A DNA stretch of 64,000 nt from Myxococcales bacterium (GCA_029880325.1 JAOUOP010000005.1:117899-181898); one strand, 5' to 3'. Numbered from the stretch's first letter, positions 18,417-30,462 are shown. Translations and numbers: made by a program. The notes: generated by a model from the letters alone, not told the origin.

Positions 18417-20012
18417 TCAGGCTGCATCGGCAACGCTTCCGCGCGGGCGGTCGGAGCTGAGATCCTGACGGCTGAAGTGGTAGCGCTTTTCGAAGAGGTC
18501 CCAGTCGAAGACGACGCGGCCACCGCGACTTTGGTGCTGGTCGCCCCAGCTGCGGAAGAGTTCGAGTACGGCGTGGTCGACGTGATCGAGACTGTCGAAG
18601 TGTAGGTGCAGGGCGCGGCAGGCTTCGACCGAGTCGAGGGCTTCGGCGATGTCGGCCAGGCGCAGGAAGGTCGCCGAGCCACTGAGGTGAATCGTGGTCT
18701 CGTTGGCCTCCGGGTCGTCCTCGATGGTGATCTCGAGTTCACTCAGGCGCAAAAGCAGCTTGCCTACCGCGAGGCCCAGGCCGCACAGCACGCCGGTCAA
18801 GAGGTCGGTGGCCACCACCGCGGCTGTGGTGACCAGGAAGATGGTGACTTCGCCCTTGCCGTAGGGGCGCAGCTCTGCGATGGCTTTGGGGCTCGCGAGC
18901 TTGGCGCCGATGAAGACCAGCACGGCAGCCAGGGCCGAGACCGGGATCTTGTTCAGCAGCTGTGAGAATGCGCCCACCAGCAGCAGGAGCCACAGGCCGT
19001 GCAATACGGTCGAGACGCGCGTTTGCGCGCCGGCCTCGACGTTGGCGCTGCTGCGCACGATGACGCCCGTCATGGGCAGGGCACCCAGCGCGCCGCAGAC
19101 GATGTTGCCCAGGCCCTGGGCGGATAGTTCCCGGTTGTAGTCGGTGCGCGAGCCGGCGTGCATGCGGTCGACCGCGCTGGCACACAGGAGCGTCTCGGCG
19201 CTGGCTACCAGGGCCATGCCGAGCGCAAGGCCCAGCAGGCCGTACCAGGCGTTGGCTTCCGGCAGCGCAAGCAGGGTCAGCGACGCGCTCAGGTCGCTGG
19301 GCACATCGACGAACGCCACCGGAAAGTCGAAGGCCGCTGCAGCGGATCCGGCCGCGATGACGCCGGCCAAGGGAGGCGGTAGGAAGGTCTTCAGACGTGT
19401 AGGGCCCCAGCGCTGCCACACCAGGATCGTCACGATCGTGAGTACGCCCAGGGCCGCGGCCTCCCGATGCGACAGGGAGGTGTCGCTGGCGACCGCCTTG
19501 AGCAGCGCTTCAGGGATCGCAGCGAGATTCGCGAGACCGCCGGAGCGGGGCGCGTCGTCGATCATGACGTGGAACTGGCCGGCGAAGATCAGCACGCCGA
19601 TGCCCGCGAGCATGCCATGCACGACCGATGGGGGCACCGCCCGGAACCAGCGTCCACCGCCGAGCAGGCCGGCCAGAAGCTGCATCGCGCCGGCAAGGAA
19701 GACCACCAGGCCAAGGCCGGCTAGACCGTGCTCTTCCACCACGCTGGCGACGATCACCACCAGTCCCGCGGCCGGCCCGGAGACCTGTAGGGGCGATCCC
19801 TGCACCAGACCCACCACAATGCCACCGACGATGCCCGTAACCAGCCCCAAGGCCGGCGGAACGCCCGACGCAATGGCGATGCCCATGCACAGCGGCAGGG
19901 CGACCAGGAAGACGACGACGGAGGCCAGAACGTCGGTTCCGATGGATCGGGAATTATTTTGGGGGGGGGTGGGCTTCATCGAACTCCGGGCGGGCGGAAC
20001 CACGCCTGACAT
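18417..20012 (-). CDS. SulP family anion transporter with STAS domain
   Basis: A 531-residue inner-membrane protein with about 11-12 hydrophobic segments (residues about 28-415) and a C-terminal STAS domain (about 435-515). SulP features include LVALPLCMGIAIASGVPP near the start, GLVTGIVGGIVVGL and the NIVCGALGALPMTGVIVRSS segment. SulP proteins carry sulfate, bicarbonate or related anions; the substrate cannot be read here. A second possible start is the ATG at 19979. Between the two starts and early in the coding sequence lies a run of nine C. A divergent LysR gene 316 bases away is the likely regulator. Confidence 0.9.
   Translation of the reverse strand: MSGVVPPARSSMKPTPPQNNSRSIGTDVLASVVVFLVALPLCMGIAIASGVPPALGLVTGIVGGIVVGLVQGSPLQVSGPAAGLVVIVASVVEEHGLAGLGLVVFLAGAMQLLAGLLGGGRWFRAVPPSVVHGMLAGIGVLIFAGQFHVMIDDAPRSGGLANLAAIPEALLKAVASDTSLSHREAAALGVLTIVTILVWQRWGPTRLKTFLPPPLAGVIAAGSAAAAFDFPVAFVDVPSDLSASLTLLALPEANAWYGLLGLALGMALVASAETLLCASAVDRMHAGSRTDYNRELSAQGLGNIVCGALGALPMTGVIVRSSANVEAGAQTRVSTVLHGLWLLLLVGAFSQLLNKIPVSALAAVLVFIGAKLASPKAIAELRPYGKGEVTIFLVTTAAVVATDLLTGVLCGLGLAVGKLLLRLSELEITIEDDPEANETTIHLSGSATFLRLADIAEALDSVEACRALHLHFDSLDHVDHAVLELFRSWGDQHQSRGGRVVFDWDLFEKRYHFSRQDLSSDRPRGSVADAA
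19961..19969 (-). repeat. Homopolymer run of nine C in the SulP N-terminus
   Basis: On the coding strand the codons for Pro-Thr-Pro-Pro-Gln contain nine consecutive C within a C-rich run, about 15 codons into the annotated start and six after the second possible ATG. Gain or loss of one base would shift the frame and stop synthesis of the transporter. Confidence 0.7.
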
Positions 20013-20078
20013 CGGTCACTGCCGAGCAGAGCGACGGTTGCAGATCCACCCTAGGGCCTGCTAGCGTAAGAGGCAAAG

Positions 20079-20095
20079 TAGATAATAGCTATCTA
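20079..20095. promoter_or_regulatory. Putative LysR-type operator
   Basis: The perfect inverted repeat TAGATA-N5-TATCTA has the T-N11-A form bound by LysR-type regulators. It lies in the only AT-rich part of the 316-base gap between the SulP gene and the divergent LysR gene; further half-site-like sequences (TGATAG, GATCTA) follow to about 20115. Control of either or both genes by the neighbouring regulator is inferred from this placement. Confidence 0.55.
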
Positions 20096-20328
20096 TGTTG
20101 ATAGTTTTGATCTATTTTGCGAATTCGCCGGGGTGGTGATCCGATGCCGAATATTACAGTGTTTTTCGAGTCTCCCGTCGCGGTCGCTGTGAGCGCCCTG
20201 CTGTCTACTTCGCAAATTTCGATGGATGGCATCGGTTTACAGCGAAGCGATGCTCACGCGTTGGGGGCTTCGCGCCGGTCGCCGGTCGCCGGGCGTGGCC
20301 ATTGCGAGCCGCCGATAAAACGTCGGCC

Positions 20329-21270
20329 ATGAGCCGCGCACGCAGGGCGCCGGAGCGGCTGCGCTCGACTCTGAGGTCGCTGAACTACCACCACCTGGTC
20401 TACCTGTGGACGGTGGCCGAGGAGGGCACCGTCACCAAGGCGGCCAAGCGCCTGGGGCTCGCGCAGCCCACGATCAGCGCACAGTTGAAAGCCCTGGAGG
20501 AGCAGCTCGAGGTCGAACTCTTTGATCGGAGCGGTCGCAATTTGCTCCTCACCGACGCCGGGCGCGTGGTGCATCGCTACGCCGACGAGATCTTGGCGCT
20601 GGGGCGGGAGATGCTCGATGTGCTGAACGAGCGGACCATGGATCGGCCTATTCAGCTCAAGGTGGGGCTGGCGCTGGTGGTGCCCAAGCTCATTGCATAC
20701 CAGCTGCTGCGCCCCTCGCTGGAACTGTCACCGGGGGTCCTGGTGGAGTGCTACGAGGACAAAACCGATCGTTTGCTGGCGCAGCTCGCCACCCACGAGC
20801 TGGACCTGGTGATCACCGATGCCCCGCTGGGCTCGGGCGCGGCGATCAAGGCCTACAACCATCACCTGGGCCGAAGTGCGACTACTTTTTTCGCAGCCCG
20901 GCCCCTGGCGCTGCGCCTCCGGCGTGGCTTTCCGCACTCGTTGGATGGGGCGCCCTACCTGATGCCCATGCGTCGCAGTGCCCTGCGGCGCGACCTCGAG
21001 CTGTGGTTCGAGTCGCTCGGGGTCAGACCACACGTGGTCGGCGAGTTCGATGACAGTGCCCTGCTCAAGGTCTTCGGACAGTCAGGCGTGGGGGCGTTCG
21101 CGGCGCCGTCGGTGATCGAAAAGCAGGTCAAGCAGCAGTACGGCGTCCAGGTGATCGGGCGTACCGATGAAGTGATCGAGCACTTCTACGCCATTTCCGC
21201 CGAGCGCCGCGTGCGGCATCCGGGCGTGGTCGCCATCGCCAATGTGGCCCGCCAGCAGCTGTTCGGCTGA
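20329..21270 (+). CDS. LysR-family transcriptional regulator (NhaR-like)
   Basis: The ATG at 20329 (313 residues) is preferred to the TTG at 20302. The winged-helix domain covers residues about 12-75: NYHHLVYLWTVAEEGTVTKA then AKRLGLAQPTISAQLKALEE. The NYHHL opening and the effector-domain sequence resemble NhaR more than typical LysR proteins. E. coli NhaR responds to sodium and activates an antiporter gene. Here the neighbour is a SulP anion transporter, transcribed divergently, and the regulator probably controls it through the palindrome at 20079-20095. Confidence 0.85.
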   Translation: MSRARRAPERLRSTLRSLNYHHLVYLWTVAEEGTVTKAAKRLGLAQPTISAQLKALEEQLEVELFDRSGRNLLLTDAGRVVHRYADEILALGREMLDVLNERTMDRPIQLKVGLALVVPKLIAYQLLRPSLELSPGVLVECYEDKTDRLLAQLATHELDLVITDAPLGSGAAIKAYNHHLGRSATTFFAARPLALRLRRGFPHSLDGAPYLMPMRRSALRRDLELWFESLGVRPHVVGEFDDSALLKVFGQSGVGAFAAPSVIEKQVKQQYGVQVIGRTDEVIEHFYAISAERRVRHPGVVAIANVARQQLFG

Positions 21271-21369
21271 GCTCGACGGCTCGATCCCTGTTGATTGGGG
21301 GGGCTGGAAAATGGGGGGCTTGCAATTCCAGGTGTGATCGCCGATTCCGTCACCTTAGTGGGTGTGCAA

Positions 21370-22866
21370 ATGTCGTACTTTCGAACCCGATCGCGATGGG
21401 GCTGTCGACCGGTTTTGGCGGCCGGGATTGTGGGCTTTCTGGCCTGTGGTGCCGAACCCGGCGTCGAGCGGGGGATGGACGAACTTCCGCAGGAAGCCTG
21501 CGTTGAAAGCTGCGAAAACGGGCTGGTTCCGGAGGTCGTCTATTTCGAGCCGCGGCCCTGTGTGGGCGATGTCGAGCCTTGTCCGGCGGCGATCGACAGC
21601 GTGATCCGGCTGCGCTTCAACGAGCCGGTCAATCCAGCCCTTGTGGGCGGCGGCATGGTGGAATGCGGCGGCACGCTGAACTTTTCCTTCGGCGACATCG
21701 ATCCGACCGTCGGCCCGTGTCTGGAGGGGGAGGTGGTGGTCGACGGCGTGGAAGTGACCCTGATCCCGGCCCAGCCCCTGCTCTACAGTCAGGTGTACAA
21801 CGTCTACGTCAGCCAGCAGATTCAGGATTTGACGGGCTTCGCGCTGCGGCAGCCGCTGACCTGGAGCTTCACCACCCAGCAGGCGCCGGTCTGCGGCAAT
21901 GGTGAGCTGAGCCCGGATGAGGTTTGCGACGACGGCAATGTGCTCGAGGGCGACTACTGCGCTGGCGATTGCTCGCGCGTCACCGGCGCGTGCGGCGACG
22001 GCCAGCTGCAGGCGAGCGAAGAAGCCTGCGACGACGGCAACGAGACGCCCGCCGACGGCTGCAGCGTCCGCTGTGCCGCCGAATTCCGCGAGCCGCGCGC
22101 GCTGCCGGGCCTCGGGCAGAGCTGTGGTATCCGCCGCGACGGGACCGTGCGCTGTTGGGGCATGCCCCTGGGGGATGCGCCCGAGGGCTTTTTCGTGGAC
22201 CTGGCCGTGGGCGACGACTTCGCCTGCGCCGTCGATGCCGCTGGAATGCTCCGCTGTTGGGGGACATCGCTGCTGGCCATGGAGCCGATGGCGACGGGCT
22301 TCGTGCGCATCGAAGCCGGCGGCTCCCAGCTCTGTGGCATCGATGCCGCAGGCGCCGCCCGCTGCCTCAACCCCGGCGGCGGCAGTCCCGCCCAGCCCAG
22401 CGCGGCCACCAGCTTCGCATCGCTCGCGGTTTCCAGCCAGCACGCCTGCGGCGTCAGGAGAGACGGCGGCGTCGAGTGCTGGGGTGGCTCGCTGCCAGCG
22501 CCGCCCGCGGATCTGGGCTCGGTGCGGCAGGTCGTCACCGGCGCCGACTTCGCCTGCGTGCTCGGGGTCGATGGCGAGATTCGCTGCTGGGGTGGTGCCG
22601 CCGACGCGCTGGGGTTGGTGATGCCGCCGGAGGGTCCCTTCGCGGGGGTGGCCGCAGCGGCCACCACGATTTGCGGCGTGCGCGAGGGCGGATGGGTTAC
22701 CTGTTGGCGCAGCACGGGCGGCGCGGCGCTGATGCCCGGCGGGATGAACTACGTCGACATCGTGCTCTCTGACGACCACGGCTGCGGCATCACGAGCGAC
22801 GAGATGGCCAACTGCTGGGGGGAGGGCGGCGGTTCGGCCCTCGAGGTTCCGCCGGACTTTCCCTGA
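21370..22866 (+). CDS. Surface lipoprotein with Ig-like, Cys-rich and RCC1-like repeats
   Basis: The ATG at 21370 gives a lipoprotein signal peptide ending in the lipobox FLAC; upstream in-frame starts would bury it. After the anchor come an SbsA-type Ig-like region ([13 protein letters not shown] to LTWSFTT), then two DUF4215-type Cys-rich repeats ([33 protein letters not shown]). The second half holds seven repeats of the pattern CG/CA-x-DG-x-CWG, consistent with a seven-bladed RCC1-like propeller. The total is 498 residues. It should face the cell exterior or outer membrane; a binding role is likely but unproven. It converges with the opp operon with only three bases between stops. Confidence 0.8.
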   Translation: MSYFRTRSRWGCRPVLAAGIVGFLACGAEPGVERGMDELPQEACVESCENGLVPEVVYFEPRPCVGDVEPCPAAIDSVIRLRFNEPVNPALVGGGMVECGGTLNFSFGDIDPTVGPCLEGEVVVDGVEVTLIPAQPLLYSQVYNVYVSQQIQDLTGFALRQPLTWSFTTQQAPVCGNGELSPDEVCDDGNVLEGDYCAGDCSRVTGACGDGQLQASEEACDDGNETPADGCSVRCAAEFREPRALPGLGQSCGIRRDGTVRCWGMPLGDAPEGFFVDLAVGDDFACAVDAAGMLRCWGTSLLAMEPMATGFVRIEAGGSQLCGIDAAGAARCLNPGGGSPAQPSAATSFASLAVSSQHACGVRRDGGVECWGGSLPAPPADLGSVRQVVTGADFACVLGVDGEIRCWGGAADALGLVMPPEGPFAGVAAAATTICGVREGGWVTCWRSTGGAALMPGGMNYVDIVLSDDHGCGITSDEMANCWGEGGGSALEVPPDFP

Positions 22867-22869
22867 GCT

Positions 22870-23736
22870 TCAGTCCAGTAGCTTCGGGTCGAGTGCGTCG
22901 CGCAGGGCATCGCCGACGACGTTGAGCGCGTAGATCACCAGGAACATGGCGAAAACCACGCCGCTCAGGGGCCAGTAGATGCCCTGGACCAGCTCGCCGG
23001 AGGCGTCGGAGATCATGGCGCCCCAGCTGGAGCCGTCCTGAATGCCCACGCCCAGGTAGGTCAAAATCACCTCGCTCTTGATGGCGCCGAGGACCTGTAG
23101 CGAGGCGGTAATGATGGCCACGTGGATCACGTTGGGCAGGATATGGCGGAAGATGACGACGCTGTCGCCAGCTCCCAGAAGCCGTGATGCCAGGGCGTAT
23201 TCGCGGCTCCGGTGTTTGATGAACTCACCGCGGATCAGGCGGCACAGGCCGACCCAACTGACGCTGCCCATGGCCACGCAGATCGCCAACATGCCCTTGC
23301 CGAGCACGAAGGAAATCGCGATCACGATCAGGATGTAGGGAACCGAGGTCACCACCGAAAAGAGCCATACGATGACGGCGTCGACCCAGCCGCCGTAGTA
23401 ACCGGAGAGAGCGCCCATGGCGATGCCCACGGGCACGGCGATCAGCGGTACCAGAAGGCCGATCAGCATGGCGGTCTTGGTGCCGGCCAGGATTTTGTAG
23501 AGCACGGAGCGACCGAAGATGTCGGTGCCGAGGATCAGCGCCAGGCTGCTTCCCGGCGGGGCGTAGGAGGGGCCCACGCGCTCCTGGTAGTCGGGCAGGA
23601 GACCGAGGACGCCGAGCAGAGCCACCAGCAGGTAGAGCCCGATGATGGCGAAGCAGAGCATGACCTGCTTCTGCTTGCGTAGCTGGCGGCCGGCTCGTCG
23701 CCAGAGACTGTCGCGTCGTGGGGCTAGGGTGGCCAT
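22870..23736 (-). CDS. oppC: Oligopeptide ABC transporter permease (OppC/DppC type)
   Basis: A 288-residue inner-membrane permease with six hydrophobic segments. It has the OppC N-terminal segment and the LGTDIFGRSVLYKILAG motif placed before the permease domain. The EAA loop reads REYALASRLLGAGDSVVIFRHILPN, the contact site for the ATPases. It is the last gene of a five-gene operon, 18 bases after the OppB-like gene. Confidence 0.92.
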   Translation of the reverse strand: MATLAPRRDSLWRRAGRQLRKQKQVMLCFAIIGLYLLVALLGVLGLLPDYQERVGPSYAPPGSSLALILGTDIFGRSVLYKILAGTKTAMLIGLLVPLIAVPVGIAMGALSGYYGGWVDAVIVWLFSVVTSVPYILIVIAISFVLGKGMLAICVAMGSVSWVGLCRLIRGEFIKHRSREYALASRLLGAGDSVVIFRHILPNVIHVAIITASLQVLGAIKSEVILTYLGVGIQDGSSWGAMISDASGELVQGIYWPLSGVVFAMFLVIYALNVVGDALRDALDPKLLD

Positions 23737-23754
23737 TGTGAAGTTCAGCTCAAC

Positions 23755-24687
23755 TCAGCTCAGTGAGACCCGGGGGTCGACCCAGGCGTAGACGACATCG
23801 GTCAGCAGCACGATCAGCGAGTAGCCGATGGCGATGATCATGGTCAGCCCCTTGAGCACCGGGAAGTCGCCATTGTCGATGGAGGTGATCATCAGGTCGC
23901 CCACCCCCGGCAGGCTGAAGTAGCGCTCCATCAGGAATGCGCCGAGGATCAAAAAAGGGATGGCGACCATGGTGTAGGTCACGATCGGGATCATGGCGTT
24001 CTTGAGCACATGCCCGAAGAGCATGCGCAGCTCGCCCACGCCCTTGGCCCGGGCGCTGCGCACGTAGTCGGCCTGGGTCTCGTCGAGGAAAACCGTGCGG
24101 TACATGCGCACGTCGCCGCCCATGGTGACGACGATGATGATGACCCAGGGCAGCACCAGGTACTTGATGCCGTCGAGCCCCGCCTCGTAGCCGTTGATGG
24201 GGAAGAGGTCCCAGCGGTAGGCGAAGAAGTACTGGAAGGCGATGATGTAGACCAGGTAGGAGATGCTCATGGCGCCGATGAAGAACGCCGTGGCGAAGCG
24301 ATCGAGCCAGCTGCCGCGGTAATAGGCGATGAGTAGGCCCAGCGAGACGTTGAGCAAAAAGCCGATGATGAAGGGGGGCACTGTCAGCCACAGGGAGACC
24401 GAGGCGCCCTCTCGGAACATGGAGCTGAGCTTTTCGCCGGTGTTGAAGCTGACGCCGTAGTCGAAGGTCGCGATCTGGACCAGGAAGCGGCCAAATTGCA
24501 CCGGCAGCGGCTTGTCGAGCCCCCATTGGGCGCGCAGGTCGGCGATGGAGGCTTCGGTGGCGTGTTGGCCCAGGGCCACCCGCACCGGATCCTCACCCAC
24601 GCTGTTGAAGAGGGTGAAGACCAGCAGGGCCACGCCCAGCAGCACCGGGATCATGTTCAGGAGCCGGCGGATGACGTAGGCCCACAC
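23755..24687 (-). CDS. oppB: Oligopeptide ABC transporter permease (OppB/DppB type)
   Basis: A 310-residue permease from a GTG start. The N-terminal RRLLNMIPVLLGVALLVFTL is typical of OppB proteins. The EAA loop is DYVRSARAKGVGELRMLFGHVLKN, and an AFLMERYFSLPGVGDLM segment follows. It pairs with the OppC-like protein to form the membrane channel. Three bases separate its start from the stop of the substrate-binding protein gene. Confidence 0.92.
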   Translation of the reverse strand: MWAYVIRRLLNMIPVLLGVALLVFTLFNSVGEDPVRVALGQHATEASIADLRAQWGLDKPLPVQFGRFLVQIATFDYGVSFNTGEKLSSMFREGASVSLWLTVPPFIIGFLLNVSLGLLIAYYRGSWLDRFATAFFIGAMSISYLVYIIAFQYFFAYRWDLFPINGYEAGLDGIKYLVLPWVIIIVVTMGGDVRMYRTVFLDETQADYVRSARAKGVGELRMLFGHVLKNAMIPIVTYTMVAIPFLILGAFLMERYFSLPGVGDLMITSIDNGDFPVLKGLTMIIAIGYSLIVLLTDVVYAWVDPRVSLS

Positions 24688-24690
24688 GGC

Positions 24691-26532
24691 TCACAGCCCC
24701 TTTGTTTTCGCGGCCACGTCGATGTCGTAGTACTTGGCGGGCAGGTCGATCATCATGTGCTGCTTGCGGTTTTTCACCCAGCGCTGGCTCAGGCCGACGG
24801 CGATGTTGCTTACCGTGAAGACAATCGGCACGTCTTCCCTGATCATCTCCGACATGCGTTCGAAGATGGCCCAGCGCTCGGGGCCCGACTCCATGAAGCG
24901 GCTCTGCTCGTAGAGCTTGTCGAACTCGGGATTGTTGTAGCCGGAGGCGTTGGGGCCCGGCGATTTATTGGGGCCGTAGAGCAGCTGGTAGAAATTTTCG
25001 GCGTCGGGGTAGTCGGCTTGCCAGCCGGAGTCGCTCATCTGGAAGTTGCCGGCATCGATGCGCTGCAGGAAGGCGGAGAACGTCTGGAAGTTGCCCTTGA
25101 TGGTGATGCCGACCTTGGCGAGCTGGGCGCGGTGGTACTCGAAGCTCTGGCGCGTCTGGGAGCTGGAGTGGCGGTACTCGATGGTGATCTCGGGCAAGCC
25201 CTTGCCCTCGGGATAACCGGCTTCGACCAGCTTCTGCTTGGCCAGCTCCAGGTTCTGCGTGTACCAGGTGGCCTTCACGTCGCGCTCGCTGCCGGCGATG
25301 GGCAGGGGCACGATGGTCTTGAGTGCCACCCCGCGGCCGTTGAGCATCTGGTCGATGTAGCCCTTGGTGTCGAGGGCGTAGGCGATGGCCTGGCGCAGGG
25401 CGCGGTTTTTGCCGAGCAGCGGGTCGCTAAGGTTAAAGACGAAGTACTGGGTGACCAGCATCGGCTCGGAGGCGATGTTGAACTTGGATGCGTAGTCGGG
25501 CTTGAGGTGGAAGCCCTTGTCGTCGCGGAAGGCCATCTGCGTGAAGTTGTCCTTGTCGATGCCCACCACGTCGAGCTGGCCGCGTTTGAACTTCAACATG
25601 CGCGGCTGGGGCTCTTCGATCAGCGGCAGGTGCACCTCGTCCACGAAGGGCAGCTTCTGGCCGGCGGCGGCGAGCAAGCCCTTCTGCTGGTCGTCGGGCT
25701 CGCCTTCCGTGGGGTAGCTCTGGTGGTAGTTTTCGTTCTTCTTCAGGATGGTGACGCCGCGTCGCGAGAGCGTGGCGAGTTTGAATGGGCCGCTGCCCAC
25801 CGGACGGCGCTGAAACTCGTCTTTGTAATGCTCGACGGCCTCGCGCGGCACGATCGAAAGCTGGCTGGCGGCCAGGGGCATCAACGCCAGGGAATTCTTG
25901 CGCGTCAGCCGCATCTCGAAGCGTTGGTCGTCGATCTTCTTGAGCCCGCTGATCTCGAGCTTTGCGTAGTCCACGGCCTTGCCGAGCTTCTTGGTCTCCT
26001 CGCGGAAGGCGTCCATACCCTCGACCACGCCCTGCATCAGGACGTAGCTCTTGCCGTTGAGGTTGGCGTCGGCGAAGCGCTTGATCGAGTAGATCACGTC
26101 GTCGCTTACCAGGGCGCGGCCCTTGCCGCCCTTGAAGCAGGGATCGTCGATGAAGCGCACGTCCTTGCGAAGTTCGAAGCTGTAGCTCAGGCCGTCATCC
26201 GACAGCGTCGGCATCGCGACCACCAGGTTGGGCTCGAGCTGGTAGGGGCGCTTGAGGTAGTGGTACTGCAAGAGCGTGTCGTAGACGTTGGAGATTAGCT
26301 CCGCCGAAGCCGAGTCGAATTGATCGACCGGGTCGAGGCTCTTGTGGGCCGAGCTGCGCACCCAATTGTAGATCTTCGTGTTGCTGCCCGCGGCCGGTCC
26401 GTCGCCGCTGCCGCCCTTGTTGCCGTTGTCACCGTTGCAGCCCAAGGGACCGAGACCGAGGCTCGCGAACGCGACCGCGGCGATCAGCGGGGCGGTGGAA
26501 AGCCGCGTCATTGCCTGTGCTCGTCGTGCCAT
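24691..26532 (-). CDS. oppA: Oligopeptide-binding lipoprotein (SBP family 5)
   Basis: The ATG at 26532 is chosen because AAAGG lies six bases ahead of it; the ATG at 26538 touches that site. The signal peptide ends in the lipobox GPLGC, so the protein is lipid-anchored. The 613-residue body is a family 5 substrate-binding protein: NLVVAMPTLSDDGLSYSFEL, VGSGPFKL, NRALRQAIAYALD and ITIEYRHSS are typical blocks. It captures peptides or similar ligands and delivers them to the two permeases. Unusually, it is placed between the ATPase and permease genes instead of first. Confidence 0.9.
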   Translation of the reverse strand: MARRAQAMTRLSTAPLIAAVAFASLGLGPLGCNGDNGNKGGSGDGPAAGSNTKIYNWVRSSAHKSLDPVDQFDSASAELISNVYDTLLQYHYLKRPYQLEPNLVVAMPTLSDDGLSYSFELRKDVRFIDDPCFKGGKGRALVSDDVIYSIKRFADANLNGKSYVLMQGVVEGMDAFREETKKLGKAVDYAKLEISGLKKIDDQRFEMRLTRKNSLALMPLAASQLSIVPREAVEHYKDEFQRRPVGSGPFKLATLSRRGVTILKKNENYHQSYPTEGEPDDQQKGLLAAAGQKLPFVDEVHLPLIEEPQPRMLKFKRGQLDVVGIDKDNFTQMAFRDDKGFHLKPDYASKFNIASEPMLVTQYFVFNLSDPLLGKNRALRQAIAYALDTKGYIDQMLNGRGVALKTIVPLPIAGSERDVKATWYTQNLELAKQKLVEAGYPEGKGLPEITIEYRHSSSQTRQSFEYHRAQLAKVGITIKGNFQTFSAFLQRIDAGNFQMSDSGWQADYPDAENFYQLLYGPNKSPGPNASGYNNPEFDKLYEQSRFMESGPERWAIFERMSEMIREDVPIVFTVSNIAVGLSQRWVKNRKQHMMIDLPAKYYDIDVAAKTKGL

Positions 26533-26534
26533 GT

Positions 26535-28567
<2,033 letters not shown>

Positions 28568-28642
28568 CGCGGGATCGCTCGCCGTTCGGCCGGGCCAAGG
28601 AGTGCTTGGGTCGGGCTCGGCATTGCGCGCGGAGGATACGCC

Positions 28643-29596
28643 ATGTGCCGCGCGCTTGACAGCTGGCGGCCCCAGCGGGCAGGTGACGCCGTGGGCGGTA
28701 TTTCCCGGTCGATGGCGGTGGCGTGGCTGAGGGCCTCGCGCCTGGCTGCCCAGAGCTACATCGCGCCCCCCTTGTTGCTGGGTCAGCTTTGGGCTCTGTT
28801 CCTGGGGGCGGACTTCGACGGGGCGATCTGCGGCTGGCTGATGCTCTTCGGTCTCTTCGATCAGCTCTTTATCGTCTATAGCAACGACTACGCCGACCGC
28901 GGTGCCGACGCCCTCAATCGCACCCCGACACTCTTTTCAGGCGGTTCGCGCGTGCTGGTGGAAGCCGTGCTCACGCCGCGGGCGCTGGGGCGAGCGGCCG
29001 CGGCGACGGCGCTCTTGACGTTTTCGACGGGCGCCGTCTTGGCCTTCGGCTTCGGGCGGCCCCTGTCGCTGCCGCTGGGGGTGCTGGCGCTGCTTCTGAT
29101 GTGGGCCTACAGCTTTCCGCCGCTGTCGCTTTCGTACCGCGGTGGTGGCGAGCTGCTGCAGGCGCTGGGAGTCGGCTTCTGCTTGCCCCTCTTCGGCTTC
29201 TACAACCAGGCCGGCACGCTCGAAGGGCTGCCCTGGGCGCTGCTTGTGGCGTTGCTGCCCACGCACCTGGCCTGCGCCGCGGCGACTTCTCTGCCCGATG
29301 CCGATGGCGATCGCGCCGCCGGCAAGCACAGCGCCAGCGTGGTGCTCGGCCGCGACGGGGCCCGGCGTGCGATTTGGGTGCTTCATGCGCTCACCATCGC
29401 GTCGATGGCGGTGCTGCCGGCCGAGGCGCTCGCGCCTTCCTTGGCACTGCTGGGGCTGCCGGCTCTGGCCACCGTCGGCTTTGCTCTGGGGGCGCTCGGG
29501 TCCGCCGGCAGCCCCAGGCTCACGGTGCAGGTGGGCCTGGCGGTGGCCGCGACCCTGCTTACGGTGCTGGTGGCGATCGCCGCCGTGTTACCTTGA
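28643..29596 (+). CDS. UbiA-family prenyltransferase
   Basis: The ATG at 28643 has GGAGG seven bases ahead of it; a second ATG at 28712 lacks such a site but begins closer to the conserved domain. The 317-residue protein has about eight membrane segments and both Asp-rich motifs of the superfamily: NDYADRGAD and [16 protein letters not shown] near the start resembles MenA-like members. It would attach a prenyl chain to an aromatic or related acceptor in the inner membrane, for example in quinone synthesis. The following gene for a MaoC-like protein is 38 bases away. Confidence 0.85.
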   Translation: MCRALDSWRPQRAGDAVGGISRSMAVAWLRASRLAAQSYIAPPLLLGQLWALFLGADFDGAICGWLMLFGLFDQLFIVYSNDYADRGADALNRTPTLFSGGSRVLVEAVLTPRALGRAAAATALLTFSTGAVLAFGFGRPLSLPLGVLALLLMWAYSFPPLSLSYRGGGELLQALGVGFCLPLFGFYNQAGTLEGLPWALLVALLPTHLACAAATSLPDADGDRAAGKHSASVVLGRDGARRAIWVLHALTIASMAVLPAEALAPSLALLGLPALATVGFALGALGSAGSPRLTVQVGLAVAATLLTVLVAIAAVLP

Positions 29597-29634
29597 GCCG
29601 GCGCGCTGGCGCGCCGACGCCGAGAGGTCATGCC

Positions 29635-30462
29635 ATGAGTGACTCCCCCCAGCCCCGATCGATCCGTGCGGTGGCCTACAACCAGGTCCCCGAGTCCGAA
29701 AACGCCATCCACTCCGACGAGGTCGCCAAGCAGCACGGCTTTCGCGGCGGCCTGGTGCCCGGGGTGACGGTTTCGGCTTATCTGGCCGACCCGGGCGTGC
29801 GCGCCTGGGGTCGGGACTTTCTGCAGCGCGGTCGCGCCCAGGTGGTGGTCGAAAAGCCGCTCTACGACGGCGACGACTTCGAGGTGAAGGTGCTCGAGGC
29901 CGGCTCTGACTTCTACGAAGCCGAACTGCACGGCTCCGACGCGGTGCTGTGCGCCAGGGGACGCTTCGAGCTGCCTGTGCAGACGCCAGAGGCGCCGACC
30001 CGACGCGGCGATCGGCGCGCGGTGCGCAGGGAAGAGCGACCGGCGGTCAGTCGCGAAGTCTTCGACCAGCTGCGCGCAGAGGGCATGGGCTGGGTCAAGG
30101 CGCGCTGGGAAGACGATCACGCGATGCGCCTCTACTTTCGCCACGAAGCGGCGATGCCCGAAGTCCTGCGCCCGAGCGGTGGAGGTCTGGCCAACCTTGG
30201 CTTCGTGCTGGGCATGACCAACTGGGTGTTGGCGGCCAACGTCAAGCTCGGGCCCTGGCTTCACCTGCAGACCGAGTCCCAGTGCTACGCGGCGATCGAG
30301 TCTGGGCAGGAACTGATCGTCGAGGCCGCCGTCGTCGACCTCTTCGAGCGCAAGGGCCATGCCTTTGTCGATCTCGATGTGGCCGCCTTTGTCCAGCCCG
30401 AGGATCGCGCGGTGATGAGCGCACGCTTGCGCGCCATCTATCGTTTGCGAGGCACCGCCTGA
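29635..30462 (+). CDS. MaoC/hotdog-fold protein
   Basis: The ATG at 29635 has GAGAGG about seven bases upstream; the much longer frame above it is the shadow of the UbiA gene. The 275-residue protein has a MaoC-like N-terminal half with the pattern NAIHSDEVAKQHGFRGGLVPGVT, in which the usual Asp-x4-His pair is changed, so hydratase activity is uncertain. The C-terminal half, with LGMTNWVLAANVKLGPWLHL, looks like a second hotdog domain. It is probably a thioester-binding protein co-transcribed with the prenyltransferase gene. Confidence 0.65.
   Translation: MSDSPQPRSIRAVAYNQVPESENAIHSDEVAKQHGFRGGLVPGVTVSAYLADPGVRAWGRDFLQRGRAQVVVEKPLYDGDDFEVKVLEAGSDFYEAELHGSDAVLCARGRFELPVQTPEAPTRRGDRRAVRREERPAVSREVFDQLRAEGMGWVKARWEDDHAMRLYFRHEAAMPEVLRPSGGGLANLGFVLGMTNWVLAANVKLGPWLHLQTESQCYAAIESGQELIVEAAVVDLFERKGHAFVDLDVAAFVQPEDRAVMSARLRAIYRLRGTA

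Noticed and set aside
18351..18605. 84-residue plus-strand frame opposite the SulP 3' end
   Set aside because: It overlaps the STAS domain of SulP almost fully and resembles no family.
24496..26298. 600-residue plus-strand frame
   Set aside because: It is the shadow of the oppA gene; oppA has a lipoprotein signal and clear family blocks, this frame has neither.
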